Source of the DNA: Faecalibacterium sp.
GTDB lineage: Bacteria; Bacillota; Clostridia; Oscillospirales; Ruminococcaceae
Direction: 5' to 3'
DNA: 21,638 nucleotides
Assembly: GCA_020025795.1 (NCBI GenBank)
Contig: JAHHRK010000017.1
Coordinates: 1 to 21,638, forward strand
Under the pieces are notes generated by a model. The model had not been told where the DNA came from. It did not search any database and worked only from the letters and a program-made list of their open reading frames with translations. Shown piece after piece: positions 14,930-21,638 of this stretch (the stretch's first letter is position 1; every line of letters starts with the position of its first letter). The translations under genes were made by a program, and so were the position numbers.

Positions 14930-15628
14930 TTATTCCACGCGAACCATCCGATAGCCCACGCCGATATGCGTCTGAATGTACTGGGGTGCATCCGGGCCTT
15001 TTTCCAGCTTACGGCGGAGTGTTGCCATAAAGACACGCAGCGAAGCCACATCGTTTTCCCAGCTGCTGCCCCAGATTTTCTGGGTGATATACGTATGGGT
15101 CAGCACCTTGCCCACATTGCGGGAAAGCAGGCACAACAGCTTGTATTCAATGGGAGTGAGATGTAATTCTTCACCGTCCATATACACGCAGCCTGCCGCA
15201 TAATCGATTTTCAGCTGTCCGTTGGTAAAAACAGATTCCTGTTCCGTTTCACCCTGCATCCGGCTTAATCTGCGCTGTGTTACACGCAGACGTGCCAGCA
15301 GTTCTTCCACAGAAAAAGGTTTGGTCAGATAGTCGTCTGCACCGGCATCCAGCGCATCAATTTTGTCGGTATCCTCGCTGCGTGCGCTGATGACGATAAT
15401 GGGTGTTTCGGTCCAGGTGCGGATTTTTTTGATTACATCTACGCCATCCATATCCGGCAGGCCCAAATCCAGCAAAATAACATCCGGATTATGTGACGAA
15501 GCTTCCAGAATCGCCGCTTTCCCATTTTGTGCCGTTAAGTAATGATAATCGTGTGCTTTCAGGGTCGTGGTCATCAGATTCTTTACCGAAGAATCATCTT
15601 CCACCACCAGAATTGTTAGTTTATTCAT
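14930..15628 (-). CDS. kdpE: KdpE, OmpR/PhoB-family response regulator
   Basis: 232 residues. The receiver domain (1-120) is complete: acidic cluster EDD at 10-12, phosphoacceptor Asp54 in LLDLGLPDMDG, Ser81 in VISAR, Lys103 in LTKPF. The winged-helix DNA-binding domain spans about 132-230, with LTPIEYKLLCLLSRNVGKVLTH, IWG and the recognition part VASLRVFMATLRRKLE, then IGVGYRM. The gene overlaps the end of kdpD by 8 bp, so translation is coupled. In characterised bacteria KdpE activates kdpFABC under potassium limitation or osmotic stress. No kdpFABC is in the window; the only potassium transporter nearby is the convergent Trk operon. Its target here is therefore open. Confidence 0.93.
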   Translation of the reverse strand: MNKLTILVVEDDSSVKNLMTTTLKAHDYHYLTAQNGKAAILEASSHNPDVILLDLGLPDMDGVDVIKKIRTWTETPIIVISARSEDTDKIDALDAGADDYLTKPFSVEELLARLRVTQRRLSRMQGETEQESVFTNGQLKIDYAAGCVYMDGEELHLTPIEYKLLCLLSRNVGKVLTHTYITQKIWGSSWENDVASLRVFMATLRRKLEKGPDAPQYIQTHIGVGYRMVRVE

Positions 15629-18245
15629 GGATCGTTACCTCCCCGATCGGCAAAGTAAATGTAAATTCCGTACCATGCGGTACATGGTCTGCAACGGAAA
15701 TCTGTCCGCCATGTGCCGTAACGATGGACTTGCACAGCGCCAGACCCAACCCCAGGCTGCGGCGGCTGTCCGCAATGCGGTTGGTTGCGCTGTAAAACAT
15801 ATCAAAGATTTTAGACTTGCTCTCGTCTGGGATTCCATTTCCGTTATCTGCAACGGTAATGACAGCCTGACCTTCCTGCGCTCTGGTTTTGATTTCAATG
15901 CAGGAGCCGGGCGGCGTATATTTGATTGCATTATCCACCAGATTGATAATGACCTGTACAATCAGCCGAGCATCCATCTGCGCCAAAAGCAGCTCGTCCT
16001 CGTGAGATACAGTAATGGTGTACTCAGTGCTGCGGCGATCGATATGACGCAGTGCTTCTGCAATCACATCCGACACCAGCTCGGCACAGATGTGCAGATT
16101 CAGTCGATTTTCTTCCAGCCGTGTGATGGAAAGCAGATTTTCCACCAGATTGATCAGCCACATGGAATCGTCGTAAATATCCAAAAACAGCTGCCGCTTG
16201 GTTGCATCGTCCATGGAATCCCCATTGTGCAAAAAGTTGCTGGCGTTTCCGGATATAGAGGTCAGTGGTGTGCGCAAATCATGAGAAATGGACCGCAGCA
16301 TATTGGCACGAAGCTGTTCGTTTTTCGCCAAAATAGCGGCTTCTTCTTTTTCACGGGCATTTTTTTCATTTTCCAGCGCCAACGCGCACTCGCCCAAAAT
16401 GGACAGCAAAATGCTCTTTTCAAAGGTGTCCGGCAGTTCCTTGCCCATGCCGATACCAATCACGCCATATACCACCTGGTTCACACGAATGGCCAGATAC
16501 AGGCAGTTTGCCCCTACAAAAGTCTGGGTGCCTTTGCCGGCATGCTTGTTATTTTTTAGCACCCACTCCGCCACAGCACGTTCGCTTTCGTTGCAGTAGC
16601 GCTCTGCCTGGCCCGGCAGAGCAGGTTCTCTTGCAAAGAACATCTTGGGCTCGCTCAGCGTTCCGCCGTCCGCCGTGTACACGACTACATCTTTATGCAG
16701 CAGCTGAATCAAGTGGTGTGCTGTTGCCTGCAGGATATCATCTCTGCTTTCTGCCTGTTGAAGCGACTGGCTGATGTCCAGCAGGATTTTGGTGCGATAC
16801 GCCACCAGCGCCGATTTTTTCGCATGTTCCTTCAATTTATCGGCCAGCGAGCTGGTGAGCAAAGCGGCGGCAAACATAATCAAAAAAGTAACCGGATATC
16901 CATTATCATAGGCATGGAAAGTAAGCCGTGGCTCCGTAAAAAGGAAGTTAAATACCAGCACACTAATCAGCGAGAAAATCAGGCCGTACGCTTGTCCTGT
17001 TGTAACGACTGCCGTAACCAATACACCCAGCACATAGACCGTAATGATATTAGCATCCGCGAAGCCCAGTCCATCAAATAGAAAGCCAATGCCACTGGCC
17101 AGTGCCAGAATCAACACGCTTTTCAAAACGTCCTGCATTGAAAGGCGGAATTTTTCTTTATGCCCATTAAAAAGGGCGCGATACGGCACATCATCCGAAT
17201 TCGAATCCGGAATAATATGAATATCCAACTGCGGTGCATGAGAAATCAGCTTTTCCGTCAGGCTTTGCTTTTGGAAAAAGCGTCCTTTTGTGGCAAAGCT
17301 GCGTCCAATCACAATTTTAGAAACGCCGGACAGCCGCGCAAATTCGGCAATCTGGAACGGAACATCTTCTCCATATACCGTTTCGATTTTAGCGCCCAGC
17401 TGCTCTGCCAAACGCATATTCGTGCGCAGCCGGTTCAGGTCTTCTTCGCTCATGGAAGGAAAATCCGGTGTTTCCACAAAAAGGCCGGTAAACTTGCCTT
17501 TGAAAGCGCCAGCCATACGCGCCGCTGTGCGAATGATTTTTGCGTTGGACGGCGAGGAAGAAAGGCAGACCAGGATATGTTCTTCTGTCTGGTATTCACT
17601 GCCAGTGCAAAGCCGACCGCCTTCCCTGTTGATGTGGTCGGCGCAGCGACGCAGCGCAAGCTCGCGCAGGGCAGTCAGGTTCTGTAAAGTGAAGCCTTTC
17701 CTGTTTTCACTTTTCAGATGGTTCAGCAGTTCCTGTGGATCGCAATCCACCATTTCCACCCGGTCTGCCTGATCAAATACCGAATCCGGAATGCGATCCG
17801 CTACGGAAACGCCAGTAATGGCGCGTACCGTATCATTCAGGCTCTCAATGTTCTGCACGTTTAAGGTCGTGTATACATTGATGCCTGCGTTCAAAAGCTC
17901 TTCGATATCCTGATATCGTTTTTTGTGCCGTCCGCCGGGTACGCTGTTATACGCCAGCCCTTCTACCAGAATCAGCTGTGGTTTTCGTTCGATTGCCGCA
18001 TCCAGATCAAAGCCGTTTGTCATGAATTCTGATCCAGACAATGTTTCCAGGCCATCCATCATCGCCTGTGTGCTGGACCCAGCAGTCGGTTCCATCCAGC
18101 CGATTACCACATCCATGCCCTGCTTTTTTGCGTTATGTGCGTCTTGCAGCATGGCGCGTGTTTTTCCTGTACCGGCCGCATAACTGAAAAAGATTTTCAG
18201 CGTTCCCCGTGCGGCCTGCGAAATGTGCTGTCCTGCTTTTTCCAT
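15621..18245 (-). CDS. kdpD: KdpD, potassium/turgor sensor histidine kinase
   Basis: 874 residues from the ATG at 18245, chosen because AAGGAG lies 8 bases upstream; a longer in-frame reading to 18272 lacks one. Domains in order: KdpD N-domain with Walker A AAGTGKTRAM (about 22-32) and the conserved GWMEP and LVEGLAYNSVPGGRHKKR stretches; a USP-like domain (about 222-345); a four-helix membrane block, DUF4118 (about 375-470); a GAF-like region; HisKA with SISHDLRTPLTS; and HATPase_c with NLVDNAIKYT, DNGNGI and GLGLALCKS, all intact. In the USP domain, SSS at 229-231 is followed after exactly 20 residues by FTGLF, close to the SxS-X20-FTAxY motif through which S. aureus KdpD binds c-di-AMP. 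First gene of kdpDE. Confidence 0.95.
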   Translation of the reverse strand: MEKAGQHISQAARGTLKIFFSYAAGTGKTRAMLQDAHNAKKQGMDVVIGWMEPTAGSSTQAMMDGLETLSGSEFMTNGFDLDAAIERKPQLILVEGLAYNSVPGGRHKKRYQDIEELLNAGINVYTTLNVQNIESLNDTVRAITGVSVADRIPDSVFDQADRVEMVDCDPQELLNHLKSENRKGFTLQNLTALRELALRRCADHINREGGRLCTGSEYQTEEHILVCLSSSPSNAKIIRTAARMAGAFKGKFTGLFVETPDFPSMSEEDLNRLRTNMRLAEQLGAKIETVYGEDVPFQIAEFARLSGVSKIVIGRSFATKGRFFQKQSLTEKLISHAPQLDIHIIPDSNSDDVPYRALFNGHKEKFRLSMQDVLKSVLILALASGIGFLFDGLGFADANIITVYVLGVLVTAVVTTGQAYGLIFSLISVLVFNFLFTEPRLTFHAYDNGYPVTFLIMFAAALLTSSLADKLKEHAKKSALVAYRTKILLDISQSLQQAESRDDILQATAHHLIQLLHKDVVVYTADGGTLSEPKMFFAREPALPGQAERYCNESERAVAEWVLKNNKHAGKGTQTFVGANCLYLAIRVNQVVYGVIGIGMGKELPDTFEKSILLSILGECALALENEKNAREKEEAAILAKNEQLRANMLRSISHDLRTPLTSISGNASNFLHNGDSMDDATKRQLFLDIYDDSMWLINLVENLLSITRLEENRLNLHICAELVSDVIAEALRHIDRRSTEYTITVSHEDELLLAQMDARLIVQVIINLVDNAIKYTPPGSCIEIKTRAQEGQAVITVADNGNGIPDESKSKIFDMFYSATNRIADSRRSLGLGLALCKSIVTAHGGQISVADHVPHGTEFTFTLPIGEVTIHE

Positions 18246-18300
18246 ACAAGCACTCCTTATTCTGAACGACATCTACCTGGTTTCGCCGTTTGCTTTTTCC

Positions 18301-18309
18301 ATTATAGCA
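18301..18309 (-). promoter_or_regulatory. extended -10 promoter of kdpDE
   Basis: On the minus strand TGCTATAAT forms an extended -10 element about 55 bp before the kdpD ATG. No good -35 is present at 16-18 bp, which fits a weak promoter depending on an activator. Confidence 0.6.
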
Positions 18310-18343
18310 CAGCCTTTTGCTCTGCTTCTATGCCGTTTGGCTG

Positions 18344-18364
18344 GTGCAGGCCAAATCCCTGCAC
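18344..18364. repeat. 7-bp inverted repeat upstream of the kdpD promoter
   Basis: GTGCAGG (18344-18350) and CCTGCAC (18358-18364) are perfect complements separated by 7 bases, about 40-60 bp upstream of the kdpD -10 element. It could be a small hairpin or a regulator site; no assignment is made. Confidence 0.4.
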
Positions 18365-18395
18365 GCTAGTGAGTTTATCCTATCGAATTTCACAT

Positions 18396-18442
18396 TTGCA
18401 TTTTATAAAGGAATTGCGTTTTGCATTAAGATTGCATAAAGA
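18396..18442 (+). repeat. TTGCRT direct repeats upstream of kdpD, PhoB/OmpR-style operator candidate
   Basis: TTGCATTAAGA (18421-18431) is followed directly by TTGCATAAAGA (18432-18442), giving 7-bp repeats with 4-bp A-rich spacers and an 11-bp period, the arrangement recognised by OmpR/PhoB-family dimers. Two further partial copies are TTGCGTT (18414-18420) and TTGCATT (18396-18402). The site lies about 90-140 bp upstream of the kdpD -10 element. KdpE autoregulation is inferred. Confidence 0.5.
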
Positions 18443-18466
18443 TTTTATTTTTTCCTTTTCACCCAT

Positions 18467-18496
18467 AAAAAAGCTCCGGAACAAGTATTCCGGAGC
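18467..18496 (-). terminator. terminator of the lipoprotein gene
   Basis: On the minus strand GCTCCGGAA (18496-18488) pairs with TTCCGGAGC (18481-18473) around a 6-base loop, followed by six T residues. It stands 15 bp after the lipoprotein stop codon. Confidence 0.92.
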
Positions 18497-18510
18497 CTTT
18501 CCTTCATTGG

Positions 18511-19212
18511 TTATTCTTTTGTAGCTTCGGCATAGATTGCATTGATGTCGTCCTGGACCTCCCGCTTATCAAACGAGAAATATTCGGTCTTTGACTTCAT
18601 TATCGCCTGGATTTCAACTTCCGACTCAATCGGCATCTGGACTTGCGTTTCCCACAAAACCAGCTCGTGTTTTTCATTGAAAGTGAAGGTCCATGTGACA
18701 GGAATGATGTTTTCGTTTTCATCCATGTCCACTTCCTTGCTCCAGGTGATGGAGTATCTGTCATCCTTTTTTTCATGGGAAACAAGCGTCATGCCCATTT
18801 CTTTCCACTCCGGCTGTTTATTTCCGCTGACCGGCGGGATCACCTCATGTGCATCCACCTGCACCCATTCGGTATCGTCCCACTTTTGCAGAACTTTACC
18901 ATTCGCCCTTACGGCAATATGCTCTGCACCGCCCAGTTCTTCTGGCCAGGTTGTTTTGTAGGCCCAACATTCCGGATCCACATACCAAACCTCTATCGGT
19001 GCTACTTCTTCTGCTTCGTCTTCATATGCAACGGTTCGTTCTGTTTTGGAATGCCACGCACTGGCGGTATCTGCACGAACCTGGTCATATGCCATTTGGG
19101 AAAGCGCTTCATCGTTTGTTGCACAGCCTGTCAGCATGGAAAGGCCAAATGCTGCAATCAGCAAAAGGCCCAGCCCTTTTCTGATTTTATAATGATTACG
19201 GATGCTTTTCAT
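18511..19212 (-). CDS. secreted lipoprotein of unknown function
   Basis: 233 residues from the ATG at 19212, which has AAAGGAG 8 bases upstream; the ATG at 19218 is too close to that site. The N-terminus is a type II signal peptide: basic MKSIRNHYKIRK, a hydrophobic core, and lipobox LTGC with Cys30 as the lipidated residue. The mature part is acidic, with a mixed alpha/beta look (IEVWYVDPECWAYKTTW, DRYSITWSKEVD, WTFTFNEKHELVLW, EYFSFDKREVQDDINAIYAEA). The repeated edge strands resemble DUF4362/LolA-like surface lipoproteins only loosely, so no family is claimed. Its ATG overlaps the TGA of an upstream ribbon-helix-helix reading frame (ATGA), a typical coupling, although that frame appears broken. 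The terminator after it is strong. Confidence 0.82.
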   Translation of the reverse strand: MKSIRNHYKIRKGLGLLLIAAFGLSMLTGCATNDEALSQMAYDQVRADTASAWHSKTERTVAYEDEAEEVAPIEVWYVDPECWAYKTTWPEELGGAEHIAVRANGKVLQKWDDTEWVQVDAHEVIPPVSGNKQPEWKEMGMTLVSHEKKDDRYSITWSKEVDMDENENIIPVTWTFTFNEKHELVLWETQVQMPIESEVEIQAIMKSKTEYFSFDKREVQDDINAIYAEATKE

Positions 19213-19469
19213 ATACATTTCTCCTTTTCAGCGTATCGCTGTATCCATTTGTTCTGTGCTGGCAGTGCAACACAATCCGGTATCCGTCTGGTTTTCGGTT
19301 CTTCCTTGTCAAAGGTTTTTGGGACCGTGCCCCCGCTCTTTTTATGCTGTTTTACGCACTGCGTCAGCAGATATTCAATCTGACCGTTTACCGAACGAAA
19401 ATTCTCTTCGGCCCAGGCAGAAATTTTCGCATACCGCTTGGACGATTAACACAGCGGAATTTGTTTCTA
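19209..19469 (-). pseudogene. decayed Arc-type ribbon-helix-helix DNA-binding gene
   Basis: In the frame ending at TGA 19211-19209 there are 78 open codons after a TAA (19448-19446). They contain YAKISAWAEENFRSVNGQIE, a clear Arc/MetJ-type helix-turn with the RSVNGQIEYLL signature, followed by a basic, Pro-rich tail ending QRYAEKEKCI. The six codons before that TAA read KQIPLC and match the expected N-terminal beta strand (pattern KxIPLRI). The codon expected to be the start is TAG (19469-19467). There is no ATG, GTG or TTG in frame to begin the 78-codon part. The gene therefore looks broken twice, at its start and seven codons later, while the rest keeps good coding character. A sequencing or assembly error, or an unusual start, remains possible. 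It overlaps the lipoprotein gene by 4 bp. Confidence 0.6.
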
Positions 19470-19470
19470 A

Positions 19471-19499
19471 ATGATAGCAGATTGTTTTATAAAATTCAA
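19471..19499 (-). promoter_or_regulatory. promoter of the ribbon-helix-helix remnant and lipoprotein gene
   Basis: On the minus strand TTGAAT (19499-19494), 17 bases, TATCAT (19476-19471). The predicted start (about 19464) falls after the degenerate start codon of the remnant gene, leaving about 250 nt of leader before the lipoprotein ATG. Confidence 0.55.
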
Positions 19500-19583
19500 C
19501 GCTGCGTCAGATAAGCCGCTTTGTCCTCTATGCGTTTTCATATTCTTTTCATGCGGGCCCATCCTTTTTGCTCTCAAAATTAC

Positions 19584-19596
19584 TTTGAACATCAAA
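19584..19596. promoter_or_regulatory. upstream FabT-box-like palindrome (O1)
   Basis: TTTGAACATCAAA, a near-palindrome of type TTTGANNNTCAAA, six bases upstream of the -35 element of the fabT-like gene. It shares 11 of 13 positions with O2 downstream. Confidence 0.55.
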
Positions 19597-19601
19597 ATAG
19601 A

Positions 19602-19630
19602 TTGACAAATTGAATCACACTGCGTATAAT
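19602..19630 (+). promoter_or_regulatory. consensus sigma-A promoter of the fabT-like/degV operon
   Basis: TTGACA (19602-19607), 17-base spacer, TATAAT (19625-19630): a full consensus match, the best in the window. A strong promoter flanked by operators fits tight repression. Confidence 0.9.
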
Positions 19631-19636
19631 CACATT

Positions 19637-19651
19637 GTTTGAAATTCAAAC
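19637..19651. promoter_or_regulatory. FabT-box-like palindrome over the transcription start (O2)
   Basis: GTTTGAAATTCAAAC is a perfect 7-bp inverted repeat around one base. It begins 7 bp after the -10 element, so a bound repressor would block the start site. The core TTTGAAATTCAAA matches the FabT operator pattern of streptococci and lactococci (TTTGA, 3 bases, TCAAA). Confidence 0.65.
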
Positions 19652-19678
19652 TATTTTTATCATGACGAGGTAACACAT

Positions 19679-20119
19679 TTGAAACAGGCCGAACAGCAAA
19701 TCAATCGCTTTCTGGTAGAGGTTTTCAACGATGTGCTCCATCTGGAAGAAGCCAGTCTGGCCGATGGCCCCTGCAAAAATCTTTCGGTCAGTGAGCTGCA
19801 CGTTCTGGAAACCGTACAATGCAGCGGCGAAAATCCCAGCATGAGCGAGCTTGCAGCACGGCTGCGTATTACAGCCAGTACCCTTACCGTAGCAGTGAAA
19901 ACACTGGAGCAGAAAGGTTATCTGGTCCGCCAGCGCTGCCAGGACGATAAACGCAAAGTCGCGGTGCGTCTCACCGAAAAAGCCGACGTTGCCTTGGCAC
20001 ATCACGCAGAATTCCACCGCAATCTGATCCAGGATGTGAGCCATGAATTATCCCCCAGCCAGATGGAAGATCTGGCACGCGCACTCAGCATCCTGCATGA
20101 TTTTTTCACCGGCCTGTAA
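19679..20119 (+). CDS. FabT-like MarR-family transcriptional regulator
   Basis: 146 residues with a TTG start, supported by GAGGT 8 bases upstream. It is a MarR winged-helix protein: helices at the N-terminus, wHTH at about 45-115 (PSMSELAARLRITASTLTVAVKTLEQKGYL, wing DDKRKVAVRLTEK), and a C-terminal dimer helix. Compared from memory with streptococcal FabT, the match is close along the whole length: INRFLVEVFNDVLHLEE with INEYLTSIFNNVLVIEE, and LEQKGYLVRQRCQDDKRKVAVRLTEK with LERKGYIERVRSEQDRRVVHLHLTKK. FabT represses type II fatty acid synthesis genes with acyl-ACP as co-repressor. Palindromes at its promoter indicate self-regulation. The next gene, 24 bp downstream, encodes a fatty-acid-binding DegV protein, which supports a lipid role. 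Confidence 0.83.
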   Translation: MKQAEQQINRFLVEVFNDVLHLEEASLADGPCKNLSVSELHVLETVQCSGENPSMSELAARLRITASTLTVAVKTLEQKGYLVRQRCQDDKRKVAVRLTEKADVALAHHAEFHRNLIQDVSHELSPSQMEDLARALSILHDFFTGL

Positions 20120-20143
20120 GGCCACAGAGAAAGGAACATTCTT

Positions 20144-21001
20144 ATGATTCGTATTCTGACGGATTCTACTGCTGATTTTCTCCCTGCCGAAGCCGAACAA
20201 CTGGGCGTGGAAATCGTCCCCTTGCAGGTCACTTTTGAAGATGGTGTCAGCTACCGCGACGGTATGGACCTGACCCCGAATGAATTTTACGCCAAGCTGG
20301 AAGCCTGCCACAATCTGCCCACCACCAGCCAGCCCAGCCCCGGACAGTTTCTGCCGCATTTTGAACAAGCCCAGGAGGCTGGCGATGATGTGATTGCAAT
20401 CCTGCTTTCCGCCGGATTGAGCGGCACCTGCCAGTCGGCCCAGATTGCAGCAGCAACCTGCGAATACGACCGCATCTTTATTGTAGACAGTATGAGCGCC
20501 ACTCTGGGGCTGCAACTGCTGGTGCGTCTGGCGCTGCGCCTGCGCAATGAAGGCAAAACCACCGAGGAAATCGTAGCCACACTGGAAACCGAAAAGCATC
20601 GTGTCCGTATTCTGGCTGTGGTGAATGATCTGAAATACTTCCGCAAAGGCGGCCGGCTTTCTGGCGCAGAAGCCTTTGCAGGCAGTGTTCTGGGTATCAA
20701 GCCTCTGGTCGCCGTGCGCAACGGCAAGGTTGGTCTGGCTGGCAAGGCACGCGGTCTGCCCGGCGCTTATGTACAGCTGTTCAAAATGATCGACACGGAA
20801 GGCGGCATGGACACGGATATGGATTATCTGATTGGCTATGCCGCCCACCGCAAAGCTGCCGAGCCGATTCGCCAGTATGTGGTTTTTAACTTGGGTTTGC
20901 CCGAACCGGACTGCATGCACATTGGCCCCGTGATTGGTACCCACGCAGGCCCCGGCGCAGCAGGCATTGCATTCTTTGTGAAAAACACATCTGCTGAATA
21001 A
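20144..21001 (+). CDS. DegV-family fatty-acid-binding protein (FakB-like)
   Basis: 285 residues, the usual DegV size, with an ATG preceded by GAAAGGAAC. FakB-type DegV proteins hold one fatty acid and present it to the kinase FakA, which makes acyl-phosphate for phospholipid synthesis. Family marks are all visible: RILTDSTADF at the N-terminus, TSQPSPGQF (61-69), SAGLSGT (89-95), VDSMSATLG, FRKGGRLSG with Arg171, and GTHAGPGA with His267; the Thr/Ser, Arg and His of these motifs contact the carboxylate in known FakB structures. Operon partner of the FabT-like repressor. FakA is not in the window. Fatty acid preference cannot be read from sequence. Confidence 0.9.
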   Translation: MIRILTDSTADFLPAEAEQLGVEIVPLQVTFEDGVSYRDGMDLTPNEFYAKLEACHNLPTTSQPSPGQFLPHFEQAQEAGDDVIAILLSAGLSGTCQSAQIAAATCEYDRIFIVDSMSATLGLQLLVRLALRLRNEGKTTEEIVATLETEKHRVRILAVVNDLKYFRKGGRLSGAEAFAGSVLGIKPLVAVRNGKVGLAGKARGLPGAYVQLFKMIDTEGGMDTDMDYLIGYAAHRKAAEPIRQYVVFNLGLPEPDCMHIGPVIGTHAGPGAAGIAFFVKNTSAE

Positions 21002-21026
21002 GCATTTCCGCTAAGCAAAAACCGAA

Positions 21027-21063
21027 AAAAGGCTCCGGATTCGTCTGAAATCCGGAGCCTTTT
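21027..21063. terminator. bidirectional terminator between degV and metH
   Basis: Perfect 15-bp stem (21027-21041 with 21049-21063) with a 7-base loop. T-runs follow on both strands (TTTTC on plus, six T on minus), so it serves the two convergent genes. Confidence 0.92.
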
Positions 21064-21083
21064 CTATTTCAGTTTGTATTGGT

Positions 21084-21638
21084 TCAGCCCAGCACCTGTC
21101 GTGCAATATCTACTGCTTGCTTGGCATCTTTTGCATAGTAATCTGCACCAATCTGCATTGCATAGTCCGGCGTCAAAACTGCACCGCCTACCATCACCTT
21201 ACAAGGCAGCCCGGCCTGTTTCAATGCCTGGATGGTTTCTTCCATGCTGCCCAGTGTGGTTGTCATCAGCGCGCTCAGACCAACCAGATGTACATCATGT
21301 TCTCGTACTGCCTGCACCACGGTTTCCACCGGCACATCACGGCCAAGGTCGATCACATCGTAGCCGTAGTTTTCCAGCAGAGTCTTTACGATGTTCTTGC
21401 CGATGTCATGAATATCGCCGCGCACAGTAGCGACCACGATTTTACCTTTGCCGGTGCTCTTCTGACCGGAAGTCAAAATCGCGTTTTTCACCACGTCAAA
21501 AGCCGCCTGCGCCGCACCTGCCGCCTGCAACAGCTGGGGCAAAAACAACGTGCCTTTTTCAAAGCCGGTGCCCACTGCGTCCAGTGCAGGGATCAAAACC
21601 GTGTTGATGAGCTGCTCCGGCTGCTGCGTGGTCAATGC
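21084..21638 (-). CDS. metH: cobalamin-binding C-terminus of MetH-type methionine synthase, 5' end beyond window
   Basis: 184 codons are open to the right edge with no convincing start, so this is the end of a larger gene. Visible are the four-helix cap domain (LINTVLIPALDAVGTGFEKG, FLPQLLQAAGAAQAAFDVV) and the B12-binding Rossmann domain with GDIHDIGKNIV (DxHxxG, His as lower cobalt ligand), GLSALMTTT and MVGGAVLT. The protein stops just after this domain. It therefore lacks the SAM-dependent reactivation domain of E. coli MetH, like many clostridial short MetH proteins that need a separate activation partner. A stand-alone corrinoid protein of a methylamine or methanol system is the alternative, but the DLGRDVP and GADYYAKDA wording is closer to clostridial MetH. 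Confidence 0.75.
   Translation of the reverse strand, partial: ALTTQQPEQLINTVLIPALDAVGTGFEKGTLFLPQLLQAAGAAQAAFDVVKNAILTSGQKSTGKGKIVVATVRGDIHDIGKNIVKTLLENYGYDVIDLGRDVPVETVVQAVREHDVHLVGLSALMTTTLGSMEETIQALKQAGLPCKVMVGGAVLTPDYAMQIGADYYAKDAKQAVDIARQVLG

Noticed and set aside
15567..16559. 330-codon plus-strand frame opposite kdpD
   Set aside because: Antisense shadow of the well-supported kdpD kinase domains; no ribosome binding site or family features.
20048..20944. 298-codon minus-strand frame opposite degV
   Set aside because: Antisense shadow of degV, which has all family motifs; the frame shows biased composition only.

Overview
The window looks like a piece of a low-to-mid GC Gram-positive chromosome of the class Clostridia, probably an Oscillospirales/Butyricicoccaceae-type gut anaerobe. 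That placement is inference from gene content, protein style and strong AGGAGG-type ribosome binding sites, not from a marker gene. The evidence includes a Gram-positive PolC, the pyrH-frr-uppS-cdsA-dxr-rseP-ispG-polC order, a Spo0A-C-like regulator, a FabT-like regulator with a DegV/FakB protein, and a clostridial-style MetH. No mobile element, CRISPR array or rRNA was seen.

Region 1 (1-9171, minus strand) is a long housekeeping cluster read right to left: pyrH, frr, uppS, cdsA, dxr, rseP, ispG and polC, the last cut by the left edge. It joins pyrimidine metabolism, ribosome recycling, the MEP isoprenoid route (dxr, ispG), undecaprenyl carrier synthesis, phospholipid precursor synthesis, intramembrane proteolysis and replication. 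It has a good promoter ahead of pyrH. A terminator-like hairpin before uppS and a weaker one before polC probably set steps in expression.

Region 2 (9225-11249, minus strand) is a three-gene regulatory operon: a DUF6514-like 100-residue protein, a receiver protein whose C-terminal half resembles the Spo0A DNA-binding domain, and a short soluble histidine kinase with no sensor domain. Its promoter is flanked by tandem 10-bp repeats resembling 0A boxes. A tRNA-Ala(CGC) gene with its own promoter and terminator follows on the plus strand.

Region 3 (11507-18510) is a potassium island. A 430-nt non-coding stretch leads into a plus-strand operon: a 60-residue membrane peptide, an RCK_N-only TrkA, a second TrkA with a degenerate nucleotide site plus RCK_C, and TrkH. 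Convergent to it is kdpDE, with no kdpFABC in the window. KdpD carries a c-di-AMP-type motif, and PhoB/OmpR-style direct repeats lie upstream of kdpD.

Region 4 (18467-21638) holds a lipoprotein gene coupled to a decayed ribbon-helix-helix gene that has no start codon (minus strand). Divergent from these is a FabT-like MarR regulator gene with two matching palindromes around a consensus promoter, followed by a DegV/FakB fatty-acid-binding protein. The window ends in the cobalamin-binding C-terminus of a MetH-type methionine synthase (minus strand, cut by the right edge).
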